Shown: positions 53,988 through 61,496 of the stretch, in pieces
Layout of the letters: every line of letters starts with the position of its first letter
Position numbering within the stretch: position 1 is the first letter of the stretch
Assembly: GCA_016930635.1 (NCBI GenBank)
Contig: JAFGGI010000025.1
Coordinates: forward strand, 1-61,496
Source of the DNA: Sedimentisphaerales bacterium
GTDB taxonomy: Bacteria > Planctomycetota > Phycisphaerae > Sedimentisphaerales > UBA12454
DNA length: 61,496 bases
Reading direction: 5' to 3'
Notes under the pieces: model-generated
Database searches by the model: none
The model's input: the letters and a program-made list of their open reading frames with translations, nothing else
Told to the model about the DNA's origin: nothing
Translations under genes and position numbers: made by a program

Positions 53988-55259
53988 TTATGCAGACTCT
54001 TTTTTTGTTTGTTTGTTTGAATTGGTAAGCTTTGCTTTGCCCAGGACGACATCTTTTGTAATGAGATATTTGCCGGGCTTTTGCTTTTCGGGCAGATGAT
54101 ACATCAAATCTATCATAAGTTCTTCTGTGATTGCTCGAAGTGCCCTGGCGCCAGTGTCTCTTTTTAGAGCTTTTTTAGCCAATTCTGTAAGTGCGTCATC
54201 GGTAAAGTCCAAATCGGCATCTTCCATTTTAAAGAAGGCTTTATACTGTTTTATAAGTGCGTTTTTCGGTTTGGTCAGGATGTCGACAAGGGCGTCAATG
54301 TCGAGGGCATTTAACGTTGTGATAATCGGCAGTCTTCCTGTCATTTCCGGGATCATGCCGTACTCAATTATATCTTCCGGTATAACCTGTTCGATGACGT
54401 CTGAATAATCGGCCTTTGGGTTGTCTGTTTTCTGTTTTTCCGAGCCGAAGCCTATCATCTTTCTGCCGAGTCTTTTCTTTATGATGTTTTCCAGTCCGAC
54501 AAAGGTTCCACCGCAGATGAACATAATATGAGTAGTGTCCATCTGGATGTAAGACTGCTCAGGATGCTTTCTGCCGCCCTGTGGAGGAATATTTGCGGTA
54601 GTTCCCTCGAGCATCTTTAAAAGGGCCTGCTGGACGCCCTCTCCTGACACGTCACGCGTTATAGAGACATTCTGGTTGGTTTTTCCGATTTTGTCGATTT
54701 CATCTATGTATACGATTCCGCGCTGGGCAGCCTCGATATCGTAGTCGGCGTTTTGAAGCAGCCTGAGCAGGAAGTTTTCGATATCTTCACCGACATAGCC
54801 TGCCTCGGTAACAGTAGTAGCATCACAGATGGCGAACGGGACATTCAGTTCTCTTGCCAGTGTTTTTGCCAGCAGAGTTTTTCCTGAGCCTGTCGGGCCG
54901 ATTAATAATACATTTGATTTGTCAATCTCGACATCAGCCTGTTCATTGTCAGTGTGAACGAGACGTTTGTAGTGATTGTGCACCGCTACGGAGAGTATCT
55001 TTTTTGCTTTTTCCTGGCCGATGACATAGAGATCGAGAAATTCCTTTATGTGTCTTGGTTTGGGTACATCTTCGAGCAGGAACCCGGAGTGTTTAAGCCG
55101 TTTCTTTTCCTGCCTTACTATATTATAGCAGAGCTCTACGCATTCCGGGCAGATGTAAACGCTGTTCGGGCCTTCGACGAAGGCATCAACGGATTTTTTT
55201 GTTCTGCCGCAGAAACTGCAGGTCTCTTTTTTGCTGGTCTTACTCGAATCTTCAGTCAT
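53988..55259 (-). CDS. clpX: ATP-dependent Clp protease ATP-binding subunit ClpX
   Basis: 423 residues. An N-terminal zinc-binding domain ([18 protein letters not shown], then CPECVELC). The AAA+ domain has Walker [16 protein letters not shown], Walker [11 protein letters not shown], the pore loop GYVGEDIEN and sensor/arginine-finger region [20 protein letters not shown]-terminal subdomain typical for ClpX. It unfolds substrates for ClpP; clpP is not in the window, which separates it from the usual clpP-clpX order. Ribosome-binding site AGGA six bases before the ATG. Confidence 0.97.
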   Translation of the reverse strand: MTEDSSKTSKKETCSFCGRTKKSVDAFVEGPNSVYICPECVELCYNIVRQEKKRLKHSGFLLEDVPKPRHIKEFLDLYVIGQEKAKKILSVAVHNHYKRLVHTDNEQADVEIDKSNVLLIGPTGSGKTLLAKTLARELNVPFAICDATTVTEAGYVGEDIENFLLRLLQNADYDIEAAQRGIVYIDEIDKIGKTNQNVSITRDVSGEGVQQALLKMLEGTTANIPPQGGRKHPEQSYIQMDTTHIMFICGGTFVGLENIIKKRLGRKMIGFGSEKQKTDNPKADYSDVIEQVIPEDIIEYGMIPEMTGRLPIITTLNALDIDALVDILTKPKNALIKQYKAFFKMEDADLDFTDDALTELAKKALKRDTGARALRAITEELMIDLMYHLPEKQKPGKYLITKDVVLGKAKLTNSNKQTKKESA

Positions 55260-55325
55260 TTACATTCCTAAGTTAATAATCTGCCTTATCTTAACAAATC
55301 GGCCTATTTCGTTCAAGTCTTGAGC

Positions 55326-57152
55326 TTATTGTGCAATTAGGGTTATTAGTTTTTTTTGCCAGAATTGGGGTATATCCGTTCTGCTGTGCAGGAGCACTTC
55401 GGCAGCGTGGATGGCCTTTTGATGCTTTTTTTCAGAGATTTTCGACAGGCACATCAGCTGATAATACTTTGCAGGCCAAAAGCCGTTGTTGTTCTCATTT
55501 ACCCCAGCCAATTTGCTCCAGAGGTCGTAAGCCTGTTCAAAATCGCCTTTTTTTGTGTTAAATCGGGCATAAAGTCTCAAAAAATCGGGATTTTCAATAC
55601 TGGTTTTTTGGCAAATCTGCTCTATCTGCTGGGCTAAAATTTCCGGACAATTACTGTCTGTTTGTACGAGTTGAAATTCGAGTGACAAAATCTCTGCATC
55701 AATGCTGGTATCCTGGAAATTTATTTTTTCAGCAAGATTTGTACAGTTTTTGAGAAAATTTTTGTCTGCAGCCTCGGCCAATTCATCAAAATTTACAGCT
55801 GACTGTCTGAGAATAATTATGCAAAAATCAACATCCTGGGGGGATAAATTTTCGGCCTTTAGCAGATGATCTGCCGCCTCATTTTTTTGGCCAAGTATCC
55901 AGTAAGCCCTTGCTTTAAGTGCCGGGATATTATTTTTCGCAGGCAGGTTGACGACTTTTTGAGCATTTTCTTTTCCGCCGAGGTTGAGCAGGATTTTGCA
56001 GTAGGTTTCAAGTATACTATTATATAGTTCATTATTCTCGTCTGTTTTTTCTAATAGAGCCTTGAGCTTTTGTGCGGCCGGGGCATAATCATTTTCCACT
56101 TCGAGTTTCAGCATTATCAAATCATATTCAGCAGTAATAGCAATGGTGTCATTACTGTTTATAATCTGTTCAAGAATTTTTATAGCGGACTCTTTTTTTT
56201 GGCAGTTTTTGAGTACAAAAGCATAACAGTAAAGCCCGTTATAGTCATCTGCGGTTTGGTCGAGATAATTTTTTAAGACATTTATTGTTTTTTCACAGCC
56301 GATGATATTCTGGTTGTATAGACTATAAGCCAGGTCAGCACTTTTTTTTAAGGCATCGGCTGCAAAAGTTTGTTTTTTATCTTTGCCTGCCTGGATGAAA
56401 AATTCCAATCCCTGCAAAGGCGCATCTTTTTGTACAGCCTCACCGGCAGCATAAAAAACGATGGGCAGTTGTGCAGTATCAGCTAATTTTATAAGTATGT
56501 CTGTATAATTTGGGGAGGTATTTTTGATCACAGCTTCTGCGGCAAGAACAGCTTCGGTCGGGGTTATTTTTGAGTAATCGGCTAAGGTATCCAGCTTTTG
56601 AAGTACAAGTTTTCCGAACAGTTCTCTGCTTTGAGGCCATTTTTCAATTGTTTTATTCAAATGTTCATCTGACCCTGTTTTTAATTGCGCAAAGGCAATT
56701 GCTGCGTTTGTTTCGAAGTCATCTTTATTTGTATTTTGCGCGGGCTGATTTGCATTTTTGATTTGTGATAGTCTGGCCTGACTGTTTGAGATGTCCTTTT
56801 TTAACTGGTTCCATAGTCCGGTTGAGCCGAATTTATTTTCCCAGTCGCTGCCTGTATAGTCTTCAAGGTATTTTTTATATTCGAGTTGTTCGGCAAGTAT
56901 CTGCTTGATTGCCTCGGAATATTTTTTTACAGCCCGGGTAAGGATTTTTTTGTTTTGCTCGGATAATTGGCCGTCATTATATTGACAACTCAACCTTTGG
57001 TATAGCGTTGTAGTCAGAAAGTCCTGATATGTTTGTTTTGATCTTTCTGCAAGTGATGTAATCGATTTTTCATCAGGACAGTTTCCGTTTGACCAGCAAG
57101 GCAGTGCAATGGAGAGTAAAATAAGCATAGTTGCAATTGTTTTACGGCTCAT
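55326..57152 (-). CDS. Exported TPR-like repeat protein
   Basis: 608 residues. A signal peptide (about 1-22, ending ALPCWSNG) is followed by a coiled-coil-like helical segment (about 30-130) and then many helix pairs of the TPR/SEL1 type, for example YCYAFVLKNCQKKESAIKILEQII and ARAYWILGQKNEAADHLLKAE. Composition is rich in Lys, Asn and Gln. It overlaps the ExbD-like gene by 4 bases (ATGA), so the two are coupled and may form one envelope complex. No enzymatic motif; probably an outer- or periplasmic scaffold. Confidence 0.7.
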   Translation of the reverse strand: MSRKTIATMLILLSIALPCWSNGNCPDEKSITSLAERSKQTYQDFLTTTLYQRLSCQYNDGQLSEQNKKILTRAVKKYSEAIKQILAEQLEYKKYLEDYTGSDWENKFGSTGLWNQLKKDISNSQARLSQIKNANQPAQNTNKDDFETNAAIAFAQLKTGSDEHLNKTIEKWPQSRELFGKLVLQKLDTLADYSKITPTEAVLAAEAVIKNTSPNYTDILIKLADTAQLPIVFYAAGEAVQKDAPLQGLEFFIQAGKDKKQTFAADALKKSADLAYSLYNQNIIGCEKTINVLKNYLDQTADDYNGLYCYAFVLKNCQKKESAIKILEQIINSNDTIAITAEYDLIMLKLEVENDYAPAAQKLKALLEKTDENNELYNSILETYCKILLNLGGKENAQKVVNLPAKNNIPALKARAYWILGQKNEAADHLLKAENLSPQDVDFCIIILRQSAVNFDELAEAADKNFLKNCTNLAEKINFQDTSIDAEILSLEFQLVQTDSNCPEILAQQIEQICQKTSIENPDFLRLYARFNTKKGDFEQAYDLWSKLAGVNENNNGFWPAKYYQLMCLSKISEKKHQKAIHAAEVLLHSRTDIPQFWQKKLITLIAQ

Positions 57153-57646
57153 CGACTCTCGATATTGAGCCTGAAGGTAAGGTCATTTACTCCAAGGCCG
57201 TATAAAAGATTATAAATTTTTGCTGTATAATCCCACTGAACTTCGTCATCAAAAACGAGAATTACCGGGTCTGAGAGAACTCTTTTTTGCCTCTTTAGTA
57301 TAGAAGCAAAAGTTTCTACGAAATCTGCCAGGTTCTCTTCTGCATTATCAGCAGTAATATCTGTAGAGATGTCTCCAATTTGTATTCTGCACCCGGCAGG
57401 TGTGCTTAATATATTAATCGTCAGCGGTTCGATAATAGTTGCGGCACTTTCGGCATGGGCTGCGGGCAGGCCCAGGGGAAGAACAGACTCGGCCGGTCTG
57501 AACTGTGCCGAAATAAAGAAGAATATCAGAAGAAGAAATATGACATCGATAAGGGGGGTGAGCCTGAGACAGAGATTAGCGAAACTTTTTTTATTGTTTT
57601 CAATGTCTTCGAGAATCGAATCTTCGATTTTTCCGGGCGGAATCAT
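57149..57646 (-). CDS. ExbD/TolR-family biopolymer transport protein
   Basis: 165 residues. A short cytoplasmic N-terminus, a single membrane helix with the conserved aspartate (LTPLIDVIFLLLIFFFISAQF, shortened to its core LTPLIDVIFLLLIFF), then a periplasmic domain. ExbD/TolR partners use the proton gradient with ExbB/TolQ to energise outer-membrane processes. No ExbB/TolQ gene is adjacent, so its motor partner must be elsewhere. It starts 18 bases after the oxidoreductase gamma subunit gene and overlaps the TPR gene. Confidence 0.85.
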   Translation of the reverse strand: MIPPGKIEDSILEDIENNKKSFANLCLRLTPLIDVIFLLLIFFFISAQFRPAESVLPLGLPAAHAESAATIIEPLTINILSTPAGCRIQIGDISTDITADNAEENLADFVETFASILKRQKRVLSDPVILVFDDEVQWDYTAKIYNLLYGLGVNDLTFRLNIESR

Positions 57647-57664
57647 TTTTTCTGTGCAATCAAA

Positions 57665-58207
57665 TTATATTAAATCGTAACCTGTTCTGAAAGCTATCTC
57701 ATTGATGTAGTAAAGTCCTCTTTTTCCTTTGGAAAAAGCACGTTTCATCCCGTTAAACACTGACTGTGGTTCCAGGATACCGGTCTTTTTGATCATAACC
57801 CCGAGCATTATGATGTTTGCGACTTTGATATTGCCCATTTTTATAGCGAGGTTCGTTGCGTCAACACCTACAATATCAAGATCGCTCTTTTTAGTTTTGC
57901 TCAGGTCAATCATAGATGAATTTACGATTACCGGCGAATTTGGCCGAATGGTTTTTGCGTATTTCATATATGACGGGGCATTCATTATGATAGCCAGGTT
58001 TGCCTGTTCGATGATAGGTGAGTCAATTTCATTATCTGAAATGGATATAACACCTTTTGCGGTGCCGCCTCTGACCTCAGCGCCGTAGGAAGCCATTGCG
58101 CAGACGTTTTTGCCTGCATCGATACAAGCGTATGCAAGTACATTGCCGGCAAGAATAACGCCTTGCCCTCCAAATCCTGCTATCAGTATGCTTGTTTCAT
58201 TATCCAT
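57665..58207 (-). CDS. 2-oxoacid:ferredoxin oxidoreductase, gamma subunit
   Basis: 180 residues. The family opening ILIAGFGGQGVILAGNVLAYA and the block MASYGAEVRGGTAKGVISIS are clear (VorC/KorC-like). It completes the four-gene set ferredoxin-alpha-beta-gamma on the minus strand; only 5 bases separate it from the beta gene. The complex oxidatively decarboxylates 2-oxoacids to acyl-CoA and reduces ferredoxin, typical of anaerobes. The substrate (2-oxoglutarate or branched-chain) cannot be settled from sequence alone. Confidence 0.92.
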   Translation of the reverse strand: MDNETSILIAGFGGQGVILAGNVLAYACIDAGKNVCAMASYGAEVRGGTAKGVISISDNEIDSPIIEQANLAIIMNAPSYMKYAKTIRPNSPVIVNSSMIDLSKTKKSDLDIVGVDATNLAIKMGNIKVANIIMLGVMIKKTGILEPQSVFNGMKRAFSKGKRGLYYINEIAFRTGYDLI

Positions 58208-58212
58208 TCAGG

Positions 58213-58950
58213 TTATTCCGTGTTTTTATATACTCCCAGCGGGAAGTAATTAGTCATTCGTTCTTCGATAAATTGCGTGGCATCTTTTGGCGACAGTCTC
58301 CATCCGACCGGGCACATAGAAAGTATCTCAACCATTGAAAACCCGATGCCGTTAAGCTGGTTCTGAAATACTTTTCTTATAGCCAGTTTTGTTTTATTTA
58401 TATTCCTGACAGAATGAATGCTTGTTCTTTCGAGATACTTTGTTTCTTCAAGTGTTGCGAGCATTTCACATACTCTTATGGGTTTGCCCATTCCTTTTAT
58501 AGTCCTGCCGAACGGGCTGGTAGTAGTTCTTTGTCCTATCAGAGTTGTCGGAGCCATCTGTCCGCCGGTCATTCCATAGACAGCATTGTTTACAAAAATA
58601 GCAGACATATTTTCGCCTCTGTTGGCTGCATGTATTATCTCAGCGGTCCCAATTGCTGCCAGATCTCCGTCGCCCTGGTATAGAAGGACGAATTTGTCTG
58701 GATGAACCCTTTTTATTGCGGTGCCGATAGCCGGCGCTCTGCCGTGTGCACATTCAACAACGTCGCAGGAGATATAGTCATAGAGTATAACTGAGCAGCC
58801 TACCGGTGCAGTAAGGATCATTTTTTCTCTAATGCCCAACTCATCAACGACTTCACCGATAAGCCGAAGGACGATTCCGTGACCGCAACCCGGACAATAT
58901 TTTGTCGAGTCTGTAGTAATAGATTTGGGCTGTGTTTTTATTATATTCAT
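58213..58950 (-). CDS. 2-oxoacid:ferredoxin oxidoreductase, beta (TPP-binding) subunit
   Basis: 245 residues. Thiamine diphosphate binding is indicated by GDGDLAAIGTAEIIHAANR and the NNAVYGMTGGQMAPTT block. CPGCGHGIVLRLIGE near the N-terminus, plus CSVILYDYI and the later CP of SMCPVGWRL, supply cysteines typical of KorB/VorA-type beta subunits. It carries out the decarboxylation half reaction with the alpha subunit. Its ATG follows the inverted-repeat spacer that separates it from the alpha gene. Confidence 0.93.
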   Translation of the reverse strand: MNIIKTQPKSITTDSTKYCPGCGHGIVLRLIGEVVDELGIREKMILTAPVGCSVILYDYISCDVVECAHGRAPAIGTAIKRVHPDKFVLLYQGDGDLAAIGTAEIIHAANRGENMSAIFVNNAVYGMTGGQMAPTTLIGQRTTTSPFGRTIKGMGKPIRVCEMLATLEETKYLERTSIHSVRNINKTKLAIRKVFQNQLNGIGFSMVEILSMCPVGWRLSPKDATQFIEERMTNYFPLGVYKNTE

Positions 58951-59104
58951 CCCGCACCTTTTTTTTGTTCAATCTTTGTCGTATCTTTTATAAATACATT
59001 CCGTACTAACGGGTTGTTCAACAAAAGATGATATGGGACATCATTAGTCTTTTGATTATTCAGAAGACATTCATAACATATTGAATATTTAGAAGGTACG
59101 GGAT
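58951..59104. repeat. Inverted-repeat spacer at a stop/start junction (copy 2)
   Basis: Bounded by CCCGCACCTT (58951-58960) and AAGGTACGGG (59093-59102), inverted with 9 of 10 bases matching. On the minus strand it is flanked by ATGAA on both sides: the alpha-subunit stop and the beta-subunit start. The interior is AT-rich and differs from copy 1 (53104-53206). No gene or terminator inside. Confidence 0.75.
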
Positions 59105-60211
59105 TCATTTTTTCAGTATCTCGCTGATTTTTTCGTATATTAAATCCGGCGTAGGATTCCAGCCGCCGCCCATACCATAAAACAGAATATCTGTTTTTGG
59201 TACAATATCCATAAGTGAGAGCTGGACGTCTTCGAGCATTTGTCCTGTGCTCATCTCAATAACGAGGATTTTGGAACCTTTATTTTTTTGAGCTATTTTT
59301 ACAAGTTCGACATCCGGCCAGGGCCATAAAGTCTTCGGGCGGAACATGCCGACTTTTTTACCATTTTGGTTATGTCTTTTTATGGCTGATTTTGCGATCC
59401 TGCTTGTGGAGCCGTAAGCAACAATGATCAAATCGGCACTGTCGCAATTAAATTCTTCAGACCAGCGGACTTCGTCGTGAATTTTTTTGTACCTTTTGTC
59501 AAGTTTGCGATTAAGTTGTTCGAGTCCATCAGGCGGATTAAGATATAAAGTTCTGACAACATTTGGCTTTCTTCCTGCACAGCCGGTAAGAGCCCAGTCT
59601 TTAGGCGGGAATTTTTCGAACATCGGTTTATAGGGACGTATTTCAAAAGGTTCAACAAGCTGACCAATAATACCGTCATTTTGGATAATGGCCGGGACCC
59701 TGTAATAGTCTGACAGGTCAAAAGCCTGCATTGTCATATCGTAGCATTCCTGAACAGAATTTGGTGCGAGTGTAATGCATCTGTAATCACCATGCCCGCC
59801 TCCCCTGGTTGACTGGAAGTAATCAGCCTGCGAAGCTTCGATATTTCCCAGTCCGGGCCCGCCTCGGACGACGTTTACAATTACACAGGGCAGTTCTGCA
59901 CCCGCGATATAACTTAAGCCTTCCTGTTTGAGACTTATGCCCGGCGATGATGATGAGGTCATTACCCTTACCCCTGCTGCCGAGGCCCCATATACCATAT
60001 TTATAGCGGCAAGTTCGCTTTCTGCCTGGAGGAAGATAAGATTTTCTTCTTCCATCCTTTTTGCCAGGTACTCCGGAGTTTCGGTCTGAGGGGTAATTGG
60101 ATATGCAAAATAGCAGATACAGCCTGCCTTGATGGCGGCTTCCCCGACGGCTTCATTGCCTTTCATTAATACTTTTACGGTATCCGAACCTGTACTGTTA
60201 TTTGCAGCCAT
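59105..60211 (-). CDS. vorB: 2-oxoacid:ferredoxin oxidoreductase, alpha subunit (VorB/KorA-like)
   Basis: 368 residues. The start VKVLMKGNEAVGEAAIKAGC followed by YFAYPITPQTETPEYLA is characteristic of the VorB/KorA alpha subunit. Further blocks are QAESELAAINMVYGASAAG, MTSSSSPGISLKQEG and NVVRGGPGLGNIEASQADY, and the C-terminal transketolase-like part has IVAYGSTSRIAKSAI. Six bases follow the ferredoxin gene, so it is in one operon with it. Closest to annotations of 3-methyl-2-oxobutanoate dehydrogenase subunit VorB, but 2-oxoglutarate specificity is possible. Confidence 0.9.
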   Translation of the reverse strand: MAANNSTGSDTVKVLMKGNEAVGEAAIKAGCICYFAYPITPQTETPEYLAKRMEEENLIFLQAESELAAINMVYGASAAGVRVMTSSSSPGISLKQEGLSYIAGAELPCVIVNVVRGGPGLGNIEASQADYFQSTRGGGHGDYRCITLAPNSVQECYDMTMQAFDLSDYYRVPAIIQNDGIIGQLVEPFEIRPYKPMFEKFPPKDWALTGCAGRKPNVVRTLYLNPPDGLEQLNRKLDKRYKKIHDEVRWSEEFNCDSADLIIVAYGSTSRIAKSAIKRHNQNGKKVGMFRPKTLWPWPDVELVKIAQKNKGSKILVIEMSTGQMLEDVQLSLMDIVPKTDILFYGMGGGWNPTPDLIYEKISEILKK

Positions 60212-60217
60212 CTTAGC

Positions 60218-60439
60218 CTATCTTCCTGAGCCTGCAGTTTCAACTATAGTGAAACAGCAGTCGGGACAAATTATATAGCATGCTCCGCATCCATTGCAGA
60301 GTTCGAAATTTATTTCAACGTAGTCATAGCCTTTCTGATTGCTGATGCCGCTTTTGCGTATAGCTCTTCTTGGGCAGACGTCGATGCATAAATCACAGCC
60401 CTTGCATTTTTCCAGATTTATTTGTGCTTTTTTCGCCAT
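60218..60439 (-). CDS. 2-oxoacid:ferredoxin oxidoreductase, delta subunit (two 4Fe-4S)
   Basis: 73 residues. Two ferredoxin-type cluster motifs: CKGCDLCIDVCPRRAI and CNGCGACYIICPDCCF. First gene of the operon; it links the TPP-bound reaction centre to soluble ferredoxin. The cysteine after the second motif (PDCC) is additional and not needed for the cluster. Confidence 0.92.
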   Translation of the reverse strand: MAKKAQINLEKCKGCDLCIDVCPRRAIRKSGISNQKGYDYVEINFELCNGCGACYIICPDCCFTIVETAGSGR

Positions 60440-60603
60440 TTGTTCTTTTGCTGCTTAAGACCCTTAATTTACTCTACCACAACCGCTCTTTCTTTGCAAC
60501 AAAACTTAACATTTTGTTAATAAAGGGGTTAAGTTGTTGAAAAATGGGATATTGCTATTTTGCCGCGGCGGTTTTCGTTCACTGGCAAACAGCGAACGAA
60601 GAC

Positions 60604-60674
60604 TGGAGACGAAGGGAATCGAACCCTCATTCCCGCGATGCGACCGCGGTGTGCTCCCGTTACACCACGTCCCC
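60604..60674 (-). tRNA. tRNA-Ala (anticodon CGC)
   Basis: 71-nt cloverleaf on the minus strand. Acceptor GGGGACG/CGTCTCC carries the G3:U70 wobble pair that identifies alanine tRNAs, with discriminator A. The anticodon arm CCGCG-GTCGCAT-CGCGG gives anticodon CGC. T arm GAGGG-TTCGATT-CCCTT. No encoded CCA. Confidence 0.95.
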
Positions 60675-60675
60675 T

Positions 60676-60803
60676 TTCAACCTTAAATTCGAAATCCTAA
60701 TATCGGAATTCTAAATAATATCAAATGGTTAAAATTAAAAATTTTCAAACTATTGAACATTTGAATTTGTTTCGGGTTTAAGATTTAGTGCTTAGAGTTT
60801 TCC
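60676..60803. repeat. AT-rich dispersed repeat, related to 48534-48671
   Basis: Contains the words aattcgaaatccta, gaatttgtttcggg and ttagagtttt, which match or invert those of the spacer before dnaJ. No gene. It lies between tRNA-Ala and the nitroreductase gene. Confidence 0.5.
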
Positions 60804-61316
60804 TTAAAACTGCCATTTGTCATAGCAGACTATCGACTCGATATCTTCTCTTGGTCTTTGGATTTTGTCCTCAGCAGGATAACCTATCGGCATAATCTCA
60901 ATGATTTCTATTTTTTGCGGTATCTCGAGAATCCTTCTTACTTTTTCAGCATAAAAGGAACCGACCCAGCAGGTAGCAAGGTCTTCGGCTGTTGCCGCCA
61001 GTGCCATATGTTCCATAGCGATAGCCACATCTATAGGCCCTATTTTCTGGCCGCAGCGCATAGAATAGTCGGTATTGCTGCAGCCGACAATTATTACCGG
61101 TGCTGATGCAATGAACATTTGTTCGTTAGCGGCAATGGCGATTTGTTCGCGTTTGAAGTCGTCAGTGACAACGACGAACCGCCAGTCCTGCAGGTTCTTT
61201 GCTGATGGAGCCAGTCTGGCTGCTTCAAGAATCCGATTGATTTTTTCAGTCTCGATCTTTATTGCAGCGAAACTTCTGCAGGAATATCTATCTCTGATAG
61301 CTTGATATAAATCCAT
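60804..61316 (-). CDS. Nitroreductase-family protein
   Basis: 170 residues. FMN-binding oxidoreductase with the family start IRDRYSCRSFAAIKIETEKI, the block AARLAPSAKNLQDWRFVVV, the middle GPIDVAIAMEHMALAATAEDLATCWVGSF and the end IMPIGYPAE. The arginine and serine of YSCRSF are typical FMN-phosphate contacts. Likely a homodimeric NAD(P)H-dependent reductase; the substrate cannot be inferred. Stand-alone gene between two tRNA genes. Confidence 0.9.
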   Translation of the reverse strand: MDLYQAIRDRYSCRSFAAIKIETEKINRILEAARLAPSAKNLQDWRFVVVTDDFKREQIAIAANEQMFIASAPVIIVGCSNTDYSMRCGQKIGPIDVAIAMEHMALAATAEDLATCWVGSFYAEKVRRILEIPQKIEIIEIMPIGYPAEDKIQRPREDIESIVCYDKWQF

Positions 61317-61413
61317 TTTGAAACCTTTACTACTTATATTGATATGTGATAAACCAGTACCCTTCTATTGCCTGGGAATAAGCAGAGATGGCATTCCATC
61401 AGCATAGAAATAA

Positions 61414-61496
61414 CGGAGAGGGCGGGATTCGAACCCGCGGTACGGGCGTTCACCCATACGACGGTTTAGCAAACCGTTGCCTTAAGCCGCTCGGCC
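61414..61496 (-). tRNA. tRNA-Ser (anticodon GCT), 5' end cut by the window
   Basis: Minus strand, about 83 nt visible. The anticodon arm CGGTTTGCTAAACCG gives anticodon GCT, and the long variable arm of class II tRNAs is present (CGTATGGGTGAACGCCCG region). T arm CGCGG-GTTCGAATC-CCG type, ending CCTCTCC with discriminator G. The first ~7 bases of the acceptor stem fall outside the window. Confidence 0.93.

Overview
The window looks like a chromosomal segment of an anaerobic, polysaccharide-degrading bacterium of the Planctomycetota, probably a Phycisphaerae/Sedimentisphaerales-type lineage. The lineage is inferred from gene content: large exported proteins with RCC1, LamG, beta-helix, PASTA and CBM modules ending in dockerin-like EF-hand pairs, pseudopilin-like proteins with an H-x-DG tail, ECF sigma/anti-sigma pairs, a ferredoxin-dependent 2-oxoacid oxidoreductase and many short dispersed palindromic repeats. 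No rRNA or marker phylogeny could be run.

Layout. 1-4862 (minus): 5' part of valS, an AAA_14/DUF4143 ATPase, a repeat-filled spacer and a TMTC-like membrane protein with TPRs. 5-26 kb: an export region with three related RCC1 propeller proteins (14, 7 and 7 blades), a beta-helix/LamG protein, a modular pectate lyase and a PASTA-SGNH-dockerin protein. It is interrupted by an ECF sigma/anti-sigma pair and lipB-lipA. 26-40.4 kb: a nitrogen-assimilation locus. A NifA-like sigma-54 activator and a pseudo-KaiC/PPDK_N protein diverge from a TorF-type porin, amtB, P-II, glnA, gltB and gltD. A near-consensus sigma-54 promoter precedes the porin gene, and a separate leaderless promoter is predicted for gltB.

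40.6-43.2 kb: tRNA-Gly carries a 2.4-kb integrated island bounded by an exact 42-bp duplication of the tRNA 3' half. Inside each end is an array of a 10-bp motif at exact 11-bp spacing. The island holds a ClpP-fold (SDH_sah-like) protease gene and a membrane coiled-coil gene but no recognisable integrase. 43.2-50.7 kb: a small exported protein, a pseudopilin, and a chaperone cluster groEL-groES-groEL2-dnaJ-grpE-fmdB-like. 50.8-61.5 kb: an unknown exported protein, a second ECF sigma/anti-sigma pair, clpX, a TPR protein with an ExbD-like partner, a four-subunit 2-oxoacid:ferredoxin oxidoreductase, tRNA-Ala(CGC), a nitroreductase and the 3' part of tRNA-Ser(GCT).

The most unusual observations are the minimal tRNA-Gly island with paired 11-bp-spaced arrays; two inverted-repeat spacers that sit exactly at ATGA stop/start junctions of two unrelated operons and are flanked by ATGAA duplications; a double-hairpin repeat inserted in frame in lipA; 7-versus-14-blade propellers with the same closure and a shared C-terminal tail; a promoter motif shared by exported-protein genes; several predicted leaderless genes; and the pseudo-KaiC/PPDK_N protein paired with a NifA-like regulator.
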